DNA of 64,000 nt from Jeotgalibacillus sp. ET6 (GCF_029667115.1 NZ_JARUIU010000002.1:248001-312000); one strand, 5' to 3'. Shown: positions 53,905 through 61,563, counted from the first letter of the stretch. Numbers and translations are program-made. Notes: a model not told the origin generated them from the sequence alone.

Positions 53905-53975
53905 TGCGGAGGAGCGGGTGGGGTGAACATGTTTTAGTAATTATTTCGGTAGTATAAGAAGAGGAGGTTTTAGGT

Positions 53976-54353
53976 ATGGAGTATAGTGCTCTTATTAAAA
54001 GGCTTGATCCATTAATTGAGGAAGAAGTGACCATTGAAATGAACGGAATTGAATTTACGGGATTTGCTTTTATATGTGCATATAAAATTGAAGTAGGTGA
54101 ATGTTATTCTGTATCACTAGGCTTTACGATCTTAGATGAGTTTAAGATTCGTAAAATCCAGGAAGAAAAGAAAGAAATAGAACGGATCGGTTTGGGCTAT
54201 GAATACTATATTAGAGGTTTTTTAAATAAGTATACTGTTGATGCAGGAATCGTATTTAATGATGAGAATGAATATTTCTCTGAATATCCTGAATTGATTA
54301 ATAACCAGGTTGAAATTATAGTTGATAGAATTAGTATAGAATTTTTAAAATGA
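53976..54353 (+). CDS. immunity-type protein, unrecognised family
   Basis: 125 aa, acidic. VTIEMNGIEFTGFAFICAYK and IGLGYEYYIRGFLNKYTVDA, mainly beta. ATG behind GAGGAGG. Context suggests immunity; no family seen. Confidence 0.6.
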   Translation: MEYSALIKRLDPLIEEEVTIEMNGIEFTGFAFICAYKIEVGECYSVSLGFTILDEFKIRKIQEEKKEIERIGLGYEYYIRGFLNKYTVDAGIVFNDENEYFSEYPELINNQVEIIVDRISIEFLK

Positions 54354-54442
54354 ACAATCTGACCTTTCAGCGGTTAACGTACTCAATGGTCATCACAGAA
54401 GAAAAAAATATTTAATCGTTTTATTCGAAGAAGATGTCAATT

Positions 54443-54486
54443 CTTTGCGTGCTCGTCCTACTTCTGCAGCTTGCTCAATAGGAAAC
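54443..54486 (+). pseudogene. fragment similar to the 61564 gene start
   Basis: GTGCTCGTCCTACTTCTGCA followed by GCTTGCTCAATAGGAAAC resembles 61613-61652 of the intact gene. The rest of 54354-54600 shows no gene. Confidence 0.4.
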
Positions 54487-54600
54487 AGGGTTTTAATATT
54501 AAATACAAAATTGATGAAGACCAATGCCGCCAGAGTTAAAAAGCAGCTTTAATACACCTTAAATGACTACACTACTTGTAAAGCAGGTGGAAATAAGACA

Positions 54601-54798
54601 ATGAGTTTTAATGTATACGAAACTGTTAAAGTTTTAGAAGATGACCCTAACGAGGGGATAAAGAAAGGGGACATAGGCACAATAATAATGATTTATGATA
54701 CACCTAACAAAGCCTATGAAATTGAATTTGCCGATGAAGAAGGTAGAGTAAAATACCAAGGGGTTTATCTCTCAAATCAGCTGACTAAACTAAAATAA
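54601..54798 (+). CDS. DUF4926-type small protein
   Basis: 65 aa. YETVKVLEDDPNEGIKKGDI then GTIIMIYDTPNKAYEIEFAD is an SH3/KOW-like barrel matching DUF4926. Such proteins are usually stand-alone; its place in the array suggests immunity or antitoxin use. ATG at 54601; the site (AGGTGGAAATAAGACA) is moderate. Confidence 0.68.
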   Translation: MSFNVYETVKVLEDDPNEGIKKGDIGTIIMIYDTPNKAYEIEFADEEGRVKYQGVYLSNQLTKLK

Positions 54799-54984
54799 TT
54801 TTATGAGTAAATCTTAATTGGTTTAATGCTTTTCAAGGTTTCTCTTTTTGTTGTGGGGATACCCAGAGACGAATAACTTATTCTTTAGTCGTACAGAAGT
54901 TAAGCAAATAACCATTTTTGCATCAGTTTCCGGCAGTTCTATTCCCCAACCCTTTATCCTCGCTTTCTCCCTTTCGCATCTCTG

Positions 54985-55150
54985 AAAATGAGGTGGAAAA
55001 ACGGCTCGTACAACTGCAGGCTGAAAAGGGGATTCAACTAGAAACCGTAACAGATGAAGACATGGAAGCACTAAGGAAGTATGTGCTGAATCCAGCAGCA
55101 CACTCTCATCTCAGGAGACGCAGGTGATCGGGATTTCCCTGATCCCACTT
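54985..55150 (+). pseudogene. LXG-toxin linker fragment
   Basis: NEVEKRLVQLQAEKGIQLET then VTDEDMEALRKYVLNPAAH match the linker of the toxin at 23307, then the frame breaks. The DNA match fades after GTGCCCGG near 55190. Confidence 0.7.
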
Positions 55151-55244
55151 TGCCGCCAAGAGAAAAGTGCCCGGAGATGAACATGTAATAAATATGCCTG
55201 GTTATAATGTGTTACAGCCCTAGTTATAAATGGAGGGATTAACA

Positions 55245-55547
55245 ATGTTTGATGAAAGAGTTAGAGCAGTCTTAGGTGCACGGGCATTACTGGATGAGAA
55301 TGATCCAAGAGTTGAGCAAAAATGGAAAGAGCTAATAGCATTATTAAGTGAAGATGAAAACTCAACTCTGAATTTCTTACAGGTTTGTACAAAAACAGAA
55401 CTTTCATTTTTAAGTGAAATTTTTGAAGAAGTGGCATATAACTTGCAAAGTGAAAAATATATTGAATTACTATATTTACTAGGTCAAAGATACCCGGATT
55501 TAAACTTAAAGAGAAGTATTCAAATTGCTGAAGAATACATGAATTAA
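55245..55547 (+). CDS. immunity-type protein, unrecognised family
   Basis: 100 aa, fully helical and acidic (RVRAVLGARALLDENDPRVE, LSFLSEIFEEVAYNLQSEKY). ATG at 55245 behind ATGGAGGG; the upstream in-frame ATG at 55230 overlaps it. Preceded by the linker scrap, so it probably belonged to an LXG cassette. Confidence 0.6.
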   Translation: MFDERVRAVLGARALLDENDPRVEQKWKELIALLSEDENSTLNFLQVCTKTELSFLSEIFEEVAYNLQSEKYIELLYLLGQRYPDLNLKRSIQIAEEYMN

Positions 55548-55694
55548 AAGGAGTAAGCCCTAAGTGAAAAATCCTTTCCGTAATATTATTTTAATTTAAC
55601 AAAATAAATAAAATGGTTTAAACCACATATAGATAATAAAAATTCCAATCGAATGGCTCTTGAATACTTCCTGCTATTTAGACAAAAGTAAGTA

Positions 55695-56000
55695 TCAATA
55701 AGTTACACCTATAAATGCGGAAACCAGAATGACTAGTAACAATATTGAATACAAACTCATGATAAATCTTTTAAAGAACCAACTAAATTTATCTGCATTT
55801 TTTGCAGTGAACAACGTAAAACCATGTAGGGGATAGACCAGTAACTCAAGAAAACCAATACCAGAATCAAACCATTTATTTATAGTAAATCCCAGAGAAA
55901 AACTAAAGATGAATACAACACTATAAATAAAATTAGTTATAGAACACAATAAAATGCAAACTAATAGTAAATTTAAAAAATCCACAAACCTCATCCTCAT
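55695..56000 (-). CDS. small membrane protein, unrecognised
   Basis: 101 aa with about three hydrophobic segments (FLNLLLVCILLCSITNFIYS, FTINKWF...LLVYPLHGFT, MSLYSILLLVILVSAFIGV). The start is unsure (ATG 56000 or 55994; GAGGATGAGG lies over them). It could be a membrane-acting immunity protein, since such are usually small and polytopic. Confidence 0.5.
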   Translation of the reverse strand: MRMRFVDFLNLLLVCILLCSITNFIYSVVFIFSFSLGFTINKWFDSGIGFLELLVYPLHGFTLFTAKNADKFSWFFKRFIMSLYSILLLVILVSAFIGVTY

Positions 56001-56034
56001 CTAGAGTAAATAATATACTCTATATTTTGGTTAC

Positions 56035-56160
56035 ATCCAGCCTAATAGTTTATCTTTAGTTGTCGAAAGTGACTCTCCAAAATCACTGATTTTTTCCTTA
56101 GCTTCATCTACAACGTTACTTAGCCTTTGCCGCTTTGGCCCCTTCGTCACTAACTCAATA
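56035..56160 (-). pseudogene. possible toxin-linker scrap on the - strand
   Basis: About 35 codons reading RLSNVVDEAKEKISDFGESL and STTKDKLLG before a stop. The helical, charged composition resembles LXG linkers, but no specific match is seen. Confidence 0.3.
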
Positions 56161-56238
56161 GTAAATTTTGTGGTTCACGCACCTATACTTCCACCTTACA
56201 ATTATACTTTAAAGCAAAGTAGTTAGGAGGGTTTATAT

Positions 56239-56688
56239 ATGGCAAAAATTTATGGTTCACATGATAATCTTTCGTTAGAACAAATAGAAATATTTGAAAA
56301 TGAAAATAATATTAAACTAACTGAACAATACATGAATTTTTTACTAAAATGGAATGGGGGAAAAGTGATACCCAATTTATTTAAGATATCCAATGAGCAA
56401 GGACCAAGTGTTTTGAATGTTTTTTATGGTATTGGTGATATGTATGATAATTTGACAGATTTTATTGAGATAATGGATGAGAGGTTACCAGTAGGATTTA
56501 TTCCAATAGGAGATGATCCTTCAGGAAATGTTATATGTTTGGGGACAAAGGAACCTTATTACGACAAAATTTATTTTTGGGATCATGAACAAGAACCAGA
56601 AGATCCTGATGATATGAGTAATATGTATTTTTTAGCAAATGATATTGATGAATTCTTAGATAATTTATATGAAGACAGCGAAGAATAA
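56239..56688 (+). CDS. SMI1/KNR4 (SUKH) immunity-type protein, copy B
   Basis: 149 aa, paralog of 38843. LTEQYMNFLLKWNGGKVIPN is the core; KIYFWDHEQEPEDPDDMSN is shared. ATG behind TTAGGAGG. It is followed by a terminator, a toxin tail and a GAD-type gene, the same order as at 38843-41640. Confidence 0.84.
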   Translation: MAKIYGSHDNLSLEQIEIFENENNIKLTEQYMNFLLKWNGGKVIPNLFKISNEQGPSVLNVFYGIGDMYDNLTDFIEIMDERLPVGFIPIGDDPSGNVICLGTKEPYYDKIYFWDHEQEPEDPDDMSNMYFLANDIDEFLDNLYEDSEE

Positions 56689-56728
56689 AAAAGGTAATAG
56701 CAATTAATTATATTATTAAGCTAACTAT

Positions 56729-56768
56729 AAGCACTTGATTGTTAAATAGACAACAAGTGTTTTTTGTA
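56729..56768 (+). terminator. terminator, CACTTGATTG family
   Basis: AAGCACTTGATTGTTAAATA then GACAACAAGTGTTTTTTG. Confidence 0.8.
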
Positions 56769-56789
56769 AATTTATCAATAGGTAGTCAA

Positions 56790-56897
56790 TGGCGGTATAG
56801 GATTGATATTGTTGATGAACAAATTAAGGATTTAGTAAAAAGTATGACACCAGAACAACTAAAAAATACTTATTTGAATGTGAAATTAACACGTTAG
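56790..56897 (+). pseudogene. toxin tail scar before the GAD/Tdi1-type gene
   Basis: 35 codons reading WRYRIDIVDEQIKDLVKSMT then PEQLKNTYLNVKLTR, ending 14 bases before the immunity start. The last codons also precede the truncated copy at 41290. Confidence 0.62.
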
Positions 56898-56911
56898 TGG
56901 GAGGAGTATAA

Positions 56912-57454
56912 ATGGAAAAATACTTAAGAGATTTTAAATTGCATAATAATGTTTCGAGTGAAATCATTGAAAAATATAACCAACTGGTACCAAATGAAAT
57001 AATAGATTTATGGAGTAATTATGGATTTGGTACATTTATGCAAGGGTATTTTAAAAGTGTAAATCCAGAGGAATTTAAAGAAATTTTGGGAGAGAGTAGT
57101 CAAAGATATAAGGATTCAGTTGTGTTATTTGCTACAGGGATGGGTGACCTCGTTATTTGGTCAGATGGATATGTTAGACTATTAAATTATAGGTATGGTG
57201 TGGTAAAGACAATTATGTTTTCATTTGAATTTTTCTTTCAAAATATTAATGATTTGGAATTTAAAGATGAAGATTTGTCTTGGCAACCTTATCCCGAAGC
57301 CCTTAAACAATATGGTGAGTTGGATTATGATGAGTGCTTCGGCTATACACCTCTATTAGGCTTAGGTGGAGCAGAAAAAGTAGAGAATCTAAAAAAAGTC
57401 AAAATGAAAGAACATATTCTTATTATTACTGAATTCATGGGACCAATTGAGTAA
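56912..57454 (+). CDS. GAD-like/Tdi1-type immunity protein, intact copy
   Basis: 180 aa. FGTFMQGYFKSVNPEEFKEI, ATGMGDLVIWSDGYVRLLNY and ECFGYTPLLGLGGAEKVENL give GAD-like plus Tdi1 C-terminal domains. Homologs at 41290 (truncated) and 51399. ATG behind GTGGGAGGAG. Confidence 0.84.
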   Translation: MEKYLRDFKLHNNVSSEIIEKYNQLVPNEIIDLWSNYGFGTFMQGYFKSVNPEEFKEILGESSQRYKDSVVLFATGMGDLVIWSDGYVRLLNYRYGVVKTIMFSFEFFFQNINDLEFKDEDLSWQPYPEALKQYGELDYDECFGYTPLLGLGGAEKVENLKKVKMKEHILIITEFMGPIE

Positions 57455-57483
57455 TACTCGGGAGTATGTAATTAAATTAACTA

Positions 57484-57530
57484 TAAGCACTTGATTGCCT
57501 TAATAGGCAACAGGTGTTTTTGTTTTTGTA
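57484..57530 (+). terminator. terminator, CACTTGATTG family
   Basis: AAGCACTTGATTGCCTTAAT then AGGCAACAGGTGTTTTTG, followed by TTTTTG. Confidence 0.8.
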
Positions 57531-57542
57531 GGTTCAGAAGGC

Positions 57543-58469
57543 ATGCCAAGTGACCCTGCAGCTGCTAGCACCGTCCCGCAATCCTTCCTTTCCTGGAACA
57601 ACGGTCCTCTTTTCAACATGATAAGTACCAGCCGTCTCGACCAACTGTTCAACAGTGCCTACCAACCTGTCGCCTCCAGCCCCCCGAAAAACGATGTAGA
57701 AAAACAGCTGGAACAACTGCAGGCTGAAAAAGGAATTCAACCAGAACCCATAACGGAAGAAGAGGCGGAAGCGCTAAGGGAGTATCTGCAAGACCCTTCA
57801 GCACAATCATCTGCTTCATCAACTCCAGGCAATGCAGCGGACTGGGAGTATCCGGACCCCACCTTAGCCGACATGAGAAAAGTGCTCGGGAACCCAAATT
57901 CGGATGTGGGAGTTGCCGAAGGCGGGTACTACTTCGTCAGCGGTATGAGATTCCTGTTCGAAGACGTCGCCACCCTGCTGGACCCGGAATCCACCCCGGA
58001 TGAAATCGCCATGGCTTCCCTGTTTACACTCTTTAAACCGATGAAAGCTGCTGATAAAGGTCTTGATTTGGCTGGGGCGGGGAAGAAGGTTGAGGAAGTT
58101 GGGGGTGGAGCTAGAGGTAATATTGGTTGGAGTATGTCAGATGGAGGAGGAGTAATTAATGGCAGAAATTATTCTCAGCATGCTTTGGAAAGAATGGCGC
58201 CTAATAATCCTGAAGTAAAAGCTATTTTGACAACAAGAGCAATTAAAAAAGCTGAAGACATAGGATACAAACCTCAAACTAAAGAATTTAGTGATTTTAT
58301 AAAAAAATATGTCGATCCTAGAGATATACCTCCTTCAGTTATTGAAGATGCCATATTAAATGCAAAGAAGATACCAGGCAATAGAATTGGAACATTTATA
58401 CATGAAACACAAGATATTAAAGTAATTGTGAATGAGGCAGGCAATGTCATCACAGTTATTCCTAAATAA
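57543..58469 (+). CDS. orphan LXG-toxin C-terminal module with DUF4258/BECR-like tip
   Basis: 308 codons, open throughout. It begins at the linker point MPSDPAAASTVPQSFLSWNN that corresponds to MLGDPAATNTVPQSF in the second toxin, and has no LXG head. The tip reads RNYSQHALERMAPNNPEVKA, DPRDIPPSVIEDAI and GTFIHETQDIKVIVNEAGNV, then ITVIPK, resembling DUF4258/BECR RNase folds. AGAAGG lies 5 bases before the ATG, so solo translation is possible but it could not be secreted as an LXG protein. Probably a silent donor cassette. Confidence 0.75.
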   Translation: MPSDPAAASTVPQSFLSWNNGPLFNMISTSRLDQLFNSAYQPVASSPPKNDVEKQLEQLQAEKGIQPEPITEEEAEALREYLQDPSAQSSASSTPGNAADWEYPDPTLADMRKVLGNPNSDVGVAEGGYYFVSGMRFLFEDVATLLDPESTPDEIAMASLFTLFKPMKAADKGLDLAGAGKKVEEVGGGARGNIGWSMSDGGGVINGRNYSQHALERMAPNNPEVKAILTTRAIKKAEDIGYKPQTKEFSDFIKKYVDPRDIPPSVIEDAILNAKKIPGNRIGTFIHETQDIKVIVNEAGNVITVIPK

Positions 58470-58489
58470 TTTTAAAAGGGTGAACTGGA

Positions 58490-58807
58490 GTGTTTATTAA
58501 ATATGATGAGTATGATTTGATCGAACTTTTTCAAAGTGAGCCAGTTAGTATAACAGGCAATTTAGATGATGGAGTTTTAATTTATACCTACAAAGATGAC
58601 TATAATTTCAAAGTGATATTGACTCTAGATGTATATGAACAAACAAGTAGCCTTAGCATTACATTTAAAGATTCTATAGTGTTTTCAGCTAATTTTAGTA
58701 ACGTTACAAGTATTAAAAAGGTTGACGAAACTATGGTTATGGTAGTTGGAGCAGAAGAAAGAATTAAAGTTAAATTTTATAAACAAGTTGGAGTGGAATT
58801 ACTTTAA
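58490..58807 (+). CDS. immunity protein for the orphan 57543 module (unrecognised family)
   Basis: 105 aa, beta-rich (NFKVILTLDVYEQTSSLSIT, FKDSIVFSANFSNVTSIKK). GTG start 20 bases after the toxin module's stop, behind CTGGAG. Pairing by position; family not recognised. Confidence 0.68.
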   Translation: MFIKYDEYDLIELFQSEPVSITGNLDDGVLIYTYKDDYNFKVILTLDVYEQTSSLSITFKDSIVFSANFSNVTSIKKVDETMVMVVGAEERIKVKFYKQVGVELL

Positions 58808-59183
58808 CCCTTTCCGCTCTATGATGACAAACTTTTTACTTATGGTGTAGGTATTTAAAATAGGAAGTACACGCCGCTCCTTTAAAAAATGGGGGAGCAA
58901 GCGTTGCTCCAAACCTGCATGATAAAGGGATTTTAAAAAACGCGCGGTTCTATCTAAAGTGAAGTCAAACTGGTTCTATAAAGACTAAGGGTGTGGTTAT
59001 TGAATAATATAATCCTCAGATTAAACCATTCTTAGCTGCCGGTATTGAGTCCTATAATCACTGCCATCAGGAAAGTGGTATGTATGCACTAGGCTATACA
59101 TCTGTTGTTAAGTCTTTTGAAAGACTAAGAGTAAATTTCTTAACTATTATCATACTCCAGTGTATAAGCGTTAAGATGGCTGA
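58808..59183 (+). other. decayed region between array and Mob block
   Basis: No intact gene. About 59010-59140 is open and reads NPQIKPFLAAGIESYNHCHQ then MYALGYTSVVKSFERLRV, the tail of an unrecognised protein without start. The DNA before it contains GGGGGAGCAAGCGTTGCTCC, a short inverted repeat. Confidence 0.4.
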
Positions 59184-59435
59184 AGGAAACAGGAAGCATG
59201 GTTTTATATCTATTGGCACCTAAGGATAAAAGTGGAACAGTAAGCACTTCTGAAACACGGGATAGGGTAAAAAAAACTACAGCAGTAACAACCATTTGGC
59301 TGGGATGAAGAAGGTATTGAACTTGACTCATACCAGCCGATTTTTGTTTAATCGAATCTCCGATTTAGTAGGAGAGTATGTGACATAGCAAAAAGTGAGG
59401 GACAAGTTTATAATCTGATCCCTGGTTATCTCTTT

Positions 59436-59972
59436 TTATTTTTTTTTATCGTACTCTTCTTTTAAAATACCCATATGTATAATGTCATTCCATTGACCAT
59501 TTCTATACAAAGACTGGCGACTAATCCCTTCTTCCTGAAATCCTAACTTCTTATATAAATTCATTGCCTTTTCATTAAATGAAAAAACCTTCAATGATAC
59601 CCGGTGTAAATTCAGTTCCTTGAAGGCATAATTAAGTAATAAACGAAATGCTTCGGAACCATATCCTTTGCCCCAATATTCTTTCTCCCCTATATCAATA
59701 ATTGCTTCAGCGTTTCTATTTTTATAATCAATATGTATAAGTGAGGTAATCCCGATAGGAATTTCATCTTCTCTTTCTACTATGATGTAGCTTTTTGATG
59801 AAGAAGAACTCATAAGTACATCTTCAACAAATGATCTTGTATCTTCCATTGTGTTTAGATCCAATGATAGGTTTGTAGAAATCATTACCTCCATGTCATT
59901 TCTCCACTTATGATAGTTTTCAGCATCGCACTTCTCCACTTTTCGCAAATGGATTCGTTTTGTTGAGAACAT
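59436..59972 (-). CDS. GNAT N-acetyltransferase (RimJ-like), copy 2
   Basis: 178 aa, near twin of the protein at 25980, with GEKEYWGKGYGSEAFRLLLN as the acetyl-CoA loop. ATG behind GGAGGTATT, 14 bases after the relaxase stop, so cotranscribed with it. Substrate unknown. Confidence 0.86.
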   Translation of the reverse strand: MFSTKRIHLRKVEKCDAENYHKWRNDMEVMISTNLSLDLNTMEDTRSFVEDVLMSSSSSKSYIIVEREDEIPIGITSLIHIDYKNRNAEAIIDIGEKEYWGKGYGSEAFRLLLNYAFKELNLHRVSLKVFSFNEKAMNLYKKLGFQEEGISRQSLYRNGQWNDIIHMGILKEEYDKKK

Positions 59973-59986
59973 AATAATACCTCCAA

Positions 59987-60598
59987 TTATTCATTTGTTA
60001 ATTTTTTGATTGAGGATAAGCTGGTACCCAAAGCGCTTTGAGAGTGATAATTATGGAATTCAACGTCTTTGTTTAGTGCTTCTTTTGAGCAGTTTGCCCA
60101 ATTTTTACGCCATTTCGTTAATAATGCCCGATCGTTCCAGTCACGATTTTTAACGGTAAATCCTTCTTTTGTGATTTCTCGAGTGGTCATCAAGACATGC
60201 GCATGAGGGTTTGTTGGTTCTTCCCGGTGAATGGCAATATCAGCGACCATTCCGTAAGGGACAAATTCTGTTTCAACATAGTCTTTAATTAAATTCGACT
60301 GCTGGTCTGCTGACAGTTCTCTAGGAAGCGATACCTTGATTTCTCTTGCAACTTGGGAGTTCTTGCGTGTCTCGGATTTCTCAACTTCGTTCCATAAACG
60401 GTTGCGGTCATAAACCCATTCAGGAGCATGAGAAGGAGAAATGATCATGTTTTCCGGTTGTATGTTTCGTTTGTAGAATGTCAGTTCACCTGTGCATTGG
60501 TCCTGAAGCCGTTCTCCTGATTGATACGCAGCAGAAACAATAGCAGACTCACCTTTGTTTCTTGAAAGCACTCGGGCAGAAAAGGTATAACTGGTCAT
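59987..60598 (-). CDS. MobA/MobL relaxase, truncated to the N-terminal domain
   Basis: 203 aa. YTFSARVLSRNKGESAIVSA and EPTNPHAHVLMTTREI (H-x-H metal site) form the nicking domain of MobA/MobL relaxases, followed by KNRDWNDRALLTKWR. The family is normally two to four times longer, so the helicase or primase part is missing. ATG at 60598 follows AAAGGAGG; the in-frame upstream codons are dismissed. Residual of a mobilisable element. Confidence 0.8.
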   Translation of the reverse strand: MTSYTFSARVLSRNKGESAIVSAAYQSGERLQDQCTGELTFYKRNIQPENMIISPSHAPEWVYDRNRLWNEVEKSETRKNSQVAREIKVSLPRELSADQQSNLIKDYVETEFVPYGMVADIAIHREEPTNPHAHVLMTTREITKEGFTVKNRDWNDRALLTKWRKNWANCSKEALNKDVEFHNYHSQSALGTSLSSIKKLTNE

Positions 60599-60762
60599 AA
60601 ATTTAGTCCTCCTTTCAAAAAAATTACTAATATGGATACGTTTTAAATAAGGAATAAGTTTCGATAACTTCGTAGTCAATCCAGTTTGACCAGATTTCTT
60701 AACAGAGTTCTATTGAAGAGATCGATTACTAAAGAAGAAGTGTGTGAAAACGTAAAAAACAT

Positions 60763-60790
60763 TTGACATTTTACGGTGCTTCTTTATAAT
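60763..60790 (+). promoter_or_regulatory. predicted sigma-A promoter of the XRE operon
   Basis: TTGACA and TATAAT with 16-base spacing, 46 bases upstream of the XRE start. Confidence 0.78.
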
Positions 60791-60796
60791 TACATA

Positions 60797-60814
60797 TGTA
60801 AAACATGTTTTACA
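60797..60814. promoter_or_regulatory. predicted operator: perfect 18-bp palindrome
   Basis: TGTAAAACATGTTTTACA lies 6 bases after the -10 box, at the expected transcription start. It is ideally placed for autorepression by the XRE regulator. Confidence 0.68.
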
Positions 60815-60835
60815 ATCTGAGGTGAAGTAATTACG

Positions 60836-61024
60836 ATGAAAAATAAAATTAAGGAATTGAGAAAGGAAAAAAAGGTTTCACAGGAAGAGCTTGCCTATCT
60901 ATGCGGTGTGTCTCGTCAGACAATCAATGCGATTGAAAATGAAAAATATGACCCAAGTCTGAGTTTGGCATTTGAACTTGCTGACAAGTTGTGTGTGAGG
61001 GTAGATGAGCTATTTTTAAAATAA
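60836..61024 (+). CDS. XRE-family small regulator (YgzD type)
   Basis: 62 aa, essentially a bare helix-turn-helix: KIKELRKEKKVSQEELAYLC then GVSRQTINAIENEKYDPSLS. Start behind GAGGTGAAG. Such regulators sit in front of a membrane protein gene, as here, and repress the pair. The palindrome at 60797 is its likely site. Confidence 0.88.
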   Translation: MKNKIKELRKEKKVSQEELAYLCGVSRQTINAIENEKYDPSLSLAFELADKLCVRVDELFLK

Positions 61025-61039
61025 TTGGAGGGGATTAAT

Positions 61040-61435
61040 ATGAACAAAAATACGAAGTTAATCGGTGGTACATTTTTATTTTTGGTAACATTGTTTCTCA
61101 TAACGATGTATATCACCGATTATATGAATGGTCTGAAAATAGGATTAACGGATGTGTTCGTATTTGTGTTATTGCTTGCGTCTTGGTTTCAGTTTATGAC
61201 ATGGGGTTCTGATCCAAAAGTGCAAAAAGATGAACTTGGTAAAAATGTATCGACCACAAGTGCTAAGTTAAGTTACTTTATATTAACAGGATGTCTCTTT
61301 ATTTTATGGATTATTGATAGAGTTTCCTTCGTCAGTAATAATGAATTCGGAAACGTTCCTTTGTTTATTGCTCTTTGTTTTGCAGTGATGCTCTTCCCAG
61401 TAATTCAGTTTTTCTTATCTAGAAAATATGTATAG
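61040..61435 (+). CDS. membrane protein cotranscribed with the XRE regulator
   Basis: 131 aa with four hydrophobic segments (GTFLFLVTLFLITMYIT, VFVFVLLLASWFQFM, YFILTGCLFILWII, IALCFAVMLFPVIQFFL). ATG at 61040 behind TGGAGGGGA, 15 bases after the regulator stop. Function unknown; the XRE-membrane pair is common in Bacillales. Confidence 0.75.
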   Translation: MNKNTKLIGGTFLFLVTLFLITMYITDYMNGLKIGLTDVFVFVLLLASWFQFMTWGSDPKVQKDELGKNVSTTSAKLSYFILTGCLFILWIIDRVSFVSNNEFGNVPLFIALCFAVMLFPVIQFFLSRKYV

Positions 61436-61563
61436 TCTTTATTTAGCAAACCACTTTGCCGCACTATCGTTTGGGAGCGCCTACTCAGACGTTGACGGGT
61501 GGATGAATAGATGGAGGCAGTAATCAAAAGCAATTAAGCTTTAAACAATTTTAAGGTAAAGGT

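Larger units (their letters stand above)
59184..60598 (-). repeat. GNAT-Mob duplication, copy 2
   Basis: Matches 25728-27138 in the same orientation over about 1.4 kb, with further patches to about 60735. The pair brackets 32 kb of the immunity array, so recombination between copies would delete it. Confidence 0.85.

Noticed and set aside
28885-57530. Many similar short repeats at irregular spacing, considered as a CRISPR-like array
   Set aside because: Spacing is hundreds to thousands of bases, each repeat is a hairpin with a T-run, and no cas genes are present; they are terminators.
58808-59140. Possible new gene ending LGYTSVVKSFERLRV
   Set aside because: No start codon with a ribosome-binding site, and stops break the frame upstream; only a tail is supportable.
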